NCBI GenBank assembly: GCA_963082975.1
Contig: OY720344.1
Location: 96,849,228 to 96,913,227 of the forward strand
DNA length: 64,000 nt
Direction of reading: 5' to 3'
From: Labia minor
Taxonomy: Eukaryota; Arthropoda; Insecta; Dermaptera; Spongiphoridae
The notes beneath the pieces were generated by a model. It searched no databases and had not been told where the DNA came from. It saw only the letters and a program-made list of their open reading frames with translations. A program made the translations under genes and the position numbers. This document shows positions 58,048-64,000 of the stretch, piece after piece (the stretch's first letter is position 1; every line of letters begins with the position of its first letter).

Positions 58048-58622
58048 GACCTGTGGCCAGGTCCGAACCGACCGACGGTTTGAAGTAAATTAATTTCCAG
58101 CTACAGAAACAATTTCAAATAATTTTAATATATCTATTAATGTAATAAAAAACAGATATAAATATAACATAAATAATAAATATAAACATTTTTAATTTTA
58201 TTTTATTTATAATATATATATGCAAGACCAGGCTGTGACGTCATGAAGGGCTGGGTGACGTCATATAATTTTAAATTAAGAAAAAACTAATAAATTTGAT
58301 TTTCCCGAGGATAAAACCAATACAAAGTGTATGATTCGTGGTGACATATAAAAAAATCTCCTCATGTGAAATTGGTGTGAAAATAACCCTTCCCTTCCTA
58401 TCGTCGATCGCTAATACTACCACTTCCGGTTTCCGGATTTGCACCAAAAGTTGATCAATTCATCCCACTGATGCATTAAGTAAACGGACGGACGGACGGA
58501 CAGACATCATGCTAAAAATACTTTTTTCTGTTAAGAAAATGCATGATTCGTGGAGATATGTAAAAATCTCCACATGTGAAATTTGGTGTGAAAACAATAC
58601 CTCCCTTACTATCGTCGGTCGG
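58048..58622 (-). mobile_element. Family B element, copy B8
   Basis: Minus strand, both ends intact (GACCTGTGGCCAGGTC; GTCGGTCGGT). About 50 bases beside the GGAC tetranucleotide run are deleted. Confidence 0.85.
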
Positions 58623-58624
58623 TA

Positions 58625-58920
58625 AAAAGATTATTAAAACATAACAAATTTTTAATAAATTTAAAAACCTTATATTATTATTTAGAATTAATCTTTTGTT
58701 TATATTGATGTTTTGTTAATTAAAAATTATATAAAAATATTTAATACTAAACATATAATGTATTATTAATTTTTTTATCAGAAATAATTTTTTAAAATTT
58801 TATTCATCATTGCATTTATTTTCCTGACTATTATTTACATGAATGTAAAATACATTTCACTTTGTAATGAGAATGTAACTACACTTGAATGAATTTAAAC
58901 TATTTTTAAATTATTTCAGG
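58625..58920. other. AT-rich spacer
   Basis: No gene seen. Confidence 0.5.
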
Positions 58921-58971
58921 TTTGTTTAAGATTTTTATTTATTAAATGTACATTTTTGGTTCAGTGAGTTG

Positions 58972-59193
58972 TTATGATGATGGAGGATCATATTTCATCA
59001 ACCTATTAATCCGGAATTTCGTGTGGTATTTGAATTTTTCTTTGTAGTATATTAAGCATGCGGTACAAACGTTACTCGTTCTCAGCTCAGCCGCTTTCCT
59101 CAAATGAAATATAATCATAATAATTATAATAAATACCACTTCACTTATTATTAATGACAGAATCGGAGCAGAGATTCTCTTCCTACTTCTCAT
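58972..59193 (-). CDS. Small single-pass membrane protein candidate, 73 residues
   Basis: The ATG at 59193 is the first in frame; the frame is open a further 42 bases upstream, so an upstream exon is possible. A basic N-terminus (MRSRKR) is followed by a strong hydrophobic segment at about residues 8-30 (PILSLIISEVVFIIIIMIIF), then a basic Cys-containing tail (NVCTACLIYYKEKFKYH) ending KYDPPSS. This would place the tail in the cytoplasm by the positive-inside rule only if the N-terminus is outside, so topology is open. AATAAA sequences about 30 bases after the stop (minus strand) support a real 3' end. No family recognised and no clear promoter. Confidence 0.4.
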   Translation of the reverse strand: MRSRKRISAPILSLIISEVVFIIIIMIIFHLRKAAELRTSNVCTACLIYYKEKFKYHTKFRINRLMKYDPPSS

Positions 59194-59239
59194 CAAATGG
59201 GATGTCTTGTCCGAATATAAAAAAATAGAAAACAATGCT

Positions 59240-60300
59240 TACACGTAGGTACATGTAGGAATTAAATTTAAACATTACTATCTAGTAAATTTTATATGTT
59301 ATTTTATATTAAACTCATAAAAAATAACGATTGTAATTATAAATGTTTTATCATTTTATTATGAATTGTTTTCTAACGTGAAATGAAATTATTGTGAGAA
59401 TAAAAATTAAATAAAGATATAAAAATTAAAAGGATAATTTTTTTGTTAATAAATGAGGAGAGGAATAATTATTATTTTGGCTATACACATCAATAGTATT
59501 AATAGATGATATGCAAATGTTAATATAAAATATTAAAAATATTAATATGTATTTTTTATTATCTCGTTTAATTTATTAAACAATTAATAGTAATTATATT
59601 GAATGGTCATCTAATCATGGATTTGGATAAAGCTTTACCAGTGGGTTCCTTTTTTAATTCCAAATAAACTTTTCTAATGCAATTTTTGAGTGTTGCTTCT
59701 ACTTTACGAGATAAAAACGATTAAAGTTTGCCAGATTAGCTTTTATGAACCTCAAAATATGATGTCATCAAGTATTTATTGATTAATTCACTAATTATTC
59801 ACTTATTCCTTATTTTCGGTTCGGTTTAGATAAAGAAAAATTATTTAATTAATTAATTTGTTAATCTTCTTATATCCAATCCGAACTTATAAAAACAGAA
59901 AATTAGTGGAGCCTTCTGGTAGTCAAATAATAAAACATGGTAGTTAAATAGAATATCAATGCATTTATATGCAAATTTTAATAACTTTTATCTCGTATTA
60001 GATTAGAAGAGACCGAGTAAAATTTTATAAGTTTCTTTGGAATAAAACAAGAAACCCACAAGTTAAGTTTTATCCAAATCCATGACTGGATGGCTGTTCT
60101 GTATAATTACCCATTTAATAAGAAAGTGAAACAAGATGATAAATTATGCTTTTTTTAGTTTAAAAACTTTTTAAATTTCTAATATTTTTAAATTCCTACG
60201 CTAACGAATAAAAATAAATATATTAATATATATAAATTTAATTTAAATTTATATATTTATTTAATATTGTATCACAGTTGACCTCGTGTTGTGGTTCGAG
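59240..60300. other. AT-rich stretch, no gene seen
   Basis: Nothing recognised. Confidence 0.6.
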
Positions 60301-60312
60301 GCAGCATGGCCC

Positions 60313-60552
60313 GTTTCAGGGCCGGCTGCCCCGGAGCGGCATATCTAAAGGGCGGCATTTTGGTTGTTATTGAGATAAAATATTAATAATCAGTTAATCA
60401 AAATATATATTTGTTGGTTTTTTGGTAATTGTTCAGTTTAACGTATGTATGATGGATTTTTGTCTTAAACTTTTGCTCTGACTAAAAAAAATTTGTTTTA
60501 AAGGGGCGTCAATTTGTCTTTTTGTTGCTAGAGCGGGCGCTGGGGCCAGACG
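60313..60552. mobile_element. Possible hAT-like non-autonomous element
   Basis: Starts near CAGGGCCGGCTGCCCCGG with GGGCGGCATTTTGG, and the right side has the rough inverse (AAAGGGGCGTCAATTTG, GCTGGGGCCAGACG). The CAGGGSCGGC ... GGGCGGCAA style is common at insect hAT ends. Ends are not clean. Confidence 0.4.
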
Positions 60553-60559
60553 TGTTTGA

Positions 60560-60940
60560 ATGTCAGTGCATTGACGTGGATTACTATGAGCTTCAACAAT
60601 AAGTCAAAGATTACCCACGCATTCAAATCAAATCTCCAACATTGACTCTTGGTCTTGAAATAATTAAATATATAATATTTTCTATTTTAATTAAATAAAT
60701 TATTAATTACTTATATTAAATATTTATGTAAATAATATTATAAAAGAGTAGAAATTAAATTTGAATATATAATTAAATAAAATATTATTATATTGAGATA
60801 ATTTTTAATGATATTCAAACATTCAATAAATAAAAGAGATATAAAGAAAGACAAAAATAAAGTAGAATAAATTTAATAAAATCATAAACAAATTAAAACA
60901 AAAATACATTTAAACGTGAGAATTTTGGGATATTATAAAT
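60560..60940. other. AT-rich spacer
   Basis: No gene seen. Confidence 0.5.
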
Positions 60941-60946
60941 ATAAAT

Positions 60947-61611
60947 CTGGAGTGTCTCCCACTCGACTATCTCGCAAATTTGAATTGGATTAATTAAGAT
61001 ATATTATATTTAAATTAAATATTATTAAATAAATTATAAATTAAAATTAATACCAAAAAAAAGATGGAAGGAGAGTTTTCATCACGACGTCTGAGACAGA
61101 TATTGGTGGAACAGGTGCTTGCACCTATACAGAAGAGGAAGAAGAAGAAGAAGAAGAAAATTAATAAATAATATTTATTAAATCAGCGCGTGTATGGCCC
61201 TTTGTTGATGGCACCACGTCACGTGCTGACGCTTGATTTTTTCCGGTACTTTCAGCGATTCAATCAAGATGAAATTCTATATATAGCAGTTATATACAAT
61301 TTTTAATCGTGTGAAAAACTATCAAACATACATATGTCTTTATTTTTTGGTGAAAAAAATGAAAACGAGGTAGGTAATAACCCCCTTCCGGATGAGCTAC
61401 CTTTCTCAAAAGTTGATAGAAAACTACGAATGTACTAAATTTCATTATTCTATCTCAAACTATTTTTGCGTAATCTTGTTTACATACACACATACAGGCA
61501 TTTTTCTCAATCTTAGTAAAAAATGGCGCAGAGACCTTCAAAACGTATAAAAACATCAAAAACTTCACAACAAAAATTTTCGTGATCTCAATACTATCTC
61601 TGGCGAGATAT
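60947..61611 (-). mobile_element. Family A element, copy A11
   Basis: Minus strand, both ends present (CTGGAGTGTCTCCCACTCG; 5' hairpin TCTCTGGCGAGA). Carries a 104-bp retroposed insertion at 61053-61156. Confidence 0.8.
61043..61166 (+). mobile_element. Short retroposed insertion with 10-bp target duplication
   Basis: AAAATTAATA occurs at 61043-61052 and 61157-61166; between them is a unique 104-bp segment ending in a (GAA)n run (about 61132-61156). Other family A copies lack it. A 3' simple-repeat tail and a 10-bp duplication indicate target-primed retroposition, most likely of a 5'-truncated LINE 3' end. Confidence 0.75.
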
Positions 61612-61614
61612 CAA

Positions 61615-62415
61615 AAAGTAATTATTCTTATTGAGTTTATTTTATATTGCAGAATTTTTAGTAAGTTAAATTTTGAGTAGGTAGAATTTGTAATTTGTAA
61701 GTCTCAAACCTGAGCTACACTACAATTGCTCAGCCGTTTTGTTGGCGAAATCAACAAAGGTTCACTTCCTATCAACTAGCGGATCGATTTGTTACTCATT
61801 CGTAATCCTATTTAATTTTCTAACATTCTACTTGCCATTATACTAAAGAAGTGTCACAGAGTTAATTAACATCTATAAATTTAATAAATATTTATAGATG
61901 TTTGTAACTTTCTTATATTATTGAAGGCTAATTTGGCTAGTAATTTTTTTCAAATTTTATGCTCTTTTAATTATTCTATTATATTAACAATCAGCATCAA
62001 TTTTCAAACAAATTTCCCATTAAATATGTGAATTTGTAAAATAAAGATGTTTAGATTATAATTTCAGTTTGTAAAAATTTTAATTCAATTTTCATAAATT
62101 TTCAAACATTCTAATTAACTAATTATAACAATTTAAAACATTTAAAAATTATAATTTTAATTAATTTAAAAATTATTATACATATTACATTTTTTTTTAG
62201 AAAGATTAATTAGTTTAGATTATAAATCAATGGACTGCGAGAAAGGAGTTCAATGAAGAAATGTTTTTCATGTTTTTTTTATTTGTGTTCTTAACTTTTA
62301 TTAATAATATTAATAATATAATAAAAATAATATATGAAGAATCACAAAACTTTTATATAATAATTATATTATTATTTATTATTATTATAAACGTACTGAT
62401 ATTGGAAAAATAATA
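61615..62415. other. AT-rich stretch, no gene seen
   Basis: Slightly GC-richer patch at 61700-61800 without a clear frame. Confidence 0.55.
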
Positions 62416-62418
62416 TAT

Positions 62419-62880
62419 GAGGTCTGTTCCAAAGAAAAGGTGTATTTTGCATTATATCTGAGAGGAATTACTTTGAAGGGGACAAAATGGATATTGATGA
62501 ATAATGCACCAGCTTGTGAGAATTGATTGTTCGTGTTTGTTTGACCAAAAACAACACTGCAATCATGTTTCAACCACCGTATTCACCAGATTTGGTTCCC
62601 TGCGACCTTTTTCTATTCCAAAAAGTGAAGAGACCAATGAAATTATTCATCAATATCCATTTTGTCCCCTTCAAAGTAATTCCTCTCAGATATAATGCAC
62701 GTATGCCAGCGCTTCTTCCAATCGTGGAAGCACTTCTGAAATGCTCTTTTCGGTATGGCCATCAGCTTGTTTTTCGATTCCGACTTTTCAGTTGTCAAAA
62801 ACAAACTCCTAATTCAAAATGGCTGATAATGTCAACCTATATGAGAAACATATGTGTACCAACATAACAAAAAAAATTAG
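62419..62880. pseudogene. Rearranged mariner transposase relic
   Basis: Left terminal repeat GAGGTCTGTTCCAAAG at 62419. The plus strand 62530-62640 carries the mariner catalytic block LTKNNTAIMFQPPYSPD followed by LVPCDLFLFQKVKRPMK, including the PYSPDL motif. The minus strand from about 62780 to 62642 reads LMAIPKRAFQKCFHDWKKRW and then ERNYFEGDKMDIDE with a stop, the normal C-terminus. The two halves are thus in opposite orientation. A 58-base block of the C-terminal coding sequence appears twice as an exact inverted repeat (62448-62505 and 62642-62699). The right end is cut by family A copy A12. Confidence 0.8.
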
Positions 62881-63436
62881 CTGGAGTGTCTCCACTCGAC
62901 TATCTCGCAATTTGAATTGGATTAAAAAGCATAATATATTATATTTAAATTAAATTTAATTAATTATAAATTATAAATTAAAATTAATAAATTATATTTA
63001 TTAAATTAGTTTGGCTCTTTTTTGATGGAACCACGTCACGTCTTGGCGCTTGATTTGCAGTGTTAAAAAATTAATTCTGGTACTTTCAGCGATTCAATCA
63101 AGCTGAAATTCTATATATAGAAGTTTTATACAATTTTTAATCATGTGAAAAATAATCGAACATATATCTTTATTTTTACGGTCACTTTAGAGGAAAAAAG
63201 TCAAAACGTTGTAGGAAATGACCTTCTTCCTGTTGAGAGAAAACTACGAATTTTGAATAATGCCCATGTACCAAATTTCATGATTCTAGCTCCAACCGTT
63301 TTTGCGTAATCTTGTCTACATACACACATACACACACACAGACATTTTTCTCCACCTTAGTGAAAAGATTCATGAACCTTTAAAACGTATAAAAACATCA
63401 AAATCTCAACATCTAAAATTTTCGTGATCGCAATAC
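62881..63436 (-). mobile_element. Family A element, copy A12
   Basis: Minus strand. The 3' hairpin end CTGGAGTGTCTCCACTCG abuts the mariner relic; the 5' hairpin is lost (stops at CGTGATCGCAATAC). Confidence 0.8.
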
Positions 63437-63439
63437 AAT

Positions 63440-64000
63440 ATTTTCATGATCGACTACTACCTTCAAGTAATGGTACATGTACCTCAGGTGGTATCTTATA
63501 CCTGACCTTGGTACTTACAGTTTATTTACTTTTATTTACGAAATGATTTTCATTTATTGTTACCTAAACTTTCTGTATTACCAACTTCAAAAAGTTTGAA
63601 CACTCCTACCGTAGTTCTAAACAATCAAATTGAAATACTTTAAAAATTAAAAAATGTATTCAAAATCATATTCAAATAATAATTGATAGATTTTTTTGTA
63701 TTTATTTTAAAATCAATAGATAAATATTAATATTATGTGGATAAAAATTACTTATTTTAAATATCTTTTAAATATAACATCTTCGAAAATTTTAATGTAT
63801 TTATTGTTTAAATGTCTATTGATTTATTATCGTAATTAAATTATAAATAATTTAACCATAATATTAATAATTATAATAATAATAATAATAAATATTATTG
63901 GCATTTAAAATTAAAAAAAAAATTATTTAATTATTGCTTTGATCTTTTTTTTTAAAATCAGTGATCATCGAATTGGATAAATGATAGTTTAAGTGAAGGA
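63440..64000. other. AT-rich stretch, no gene seen
   Basis: A CTTGGTACTTAC patch near 63500 has no context. AAT microsatellite near 63870-63895. Confidence 0.55.

Overview
This window looks like gene-poor, very AT-rich nuclear DNA from an arthropod, most likely an insect. The reasons are the A+T content (roughly three quarters or more by eye), GT-AG introns, TATA/Inr core promoters, AATAAA poly(A) signals, tRNA-headed SINEs, and a wide mix of eukaryotic transposons: Helentron-like, piggyBac, mariner, hAT, Transib, Penelope-like, non-LTR and LTR elements. I see no bacterial operon, rRNA, intact tRNA gene or CRISPR array. The style fits AT-rich insects such as aphidiine parasitoid wasps, but the species cannot be fixed from the sequence alone.

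Most of the recognisable DNA is repeats. Two families dominate. Family A (12 copies) starts ACTATCTCGCC and family B (8 copies) starts ACCGACCGACGAT. Both carry a short inverted repeat that is terminal at one end and internal at the other, a microsatellite in the middle (TGTG or GTCC), and a small terminal hairpin at the 3' end. That is the layout of non-autonomous Helentrons (HINE/DINE-1-like). Family C (two long copies and one partial) may be a third. An exonuclease-endonuclease-phosphatase (EEP) relic at 1829-2398, a domain carried by autonomous Helentrons and by non-LTR elements, sits in a separate unit bounded by near-palindromic ends.

Layout: 0.6-3.9 kb holds a SINE, two palindrome-ended units, the EEP relic, 47-bp tandem repeats and a hAT MITE. 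4.3-9 kb holds A, C and B copies, a non-LTR relic and a solo LTR. 9-20 kb is mostly AT-rich spacer with a few coding-like remnants, a mariner end and a foldback MITE. 20.7-21.6 kb is a deleted piggyBac. 24-29.7 kb has several A and B copies and the best gene, a two-exon secreted cysteine-rich protein. 30.8-35.9 kb has C, LTR and non-LTR pieces. 36.2-38.3 kb is a second copy of the gene's promoter and first exon, again flanked by A and B. 40.2-40.7 kb is a small secreted-protein gene. 46-52 kb is a stack of A and B copies, one B interrupted by a Transib element with its target duplication. 52-55 kb has a perfect foldback, a SINE and a Penelope-like element. 58-63.4 kb has a small membrane-protein frame, more A and B copies and a scrambled mariner.

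The genes do not form a pathway. The most interesting biology is the secreted cysteine-rich gene, its orphan duplicated first exon between two mobile elements, and the Transib ends that match the V(D)J recombination-signal heptamer. Several isolated GC-richer islands with good splice signals (23.4, 38.6, 45.6 kb) may be exons of larger genes whose other exons lie outside the window or were not recognised.
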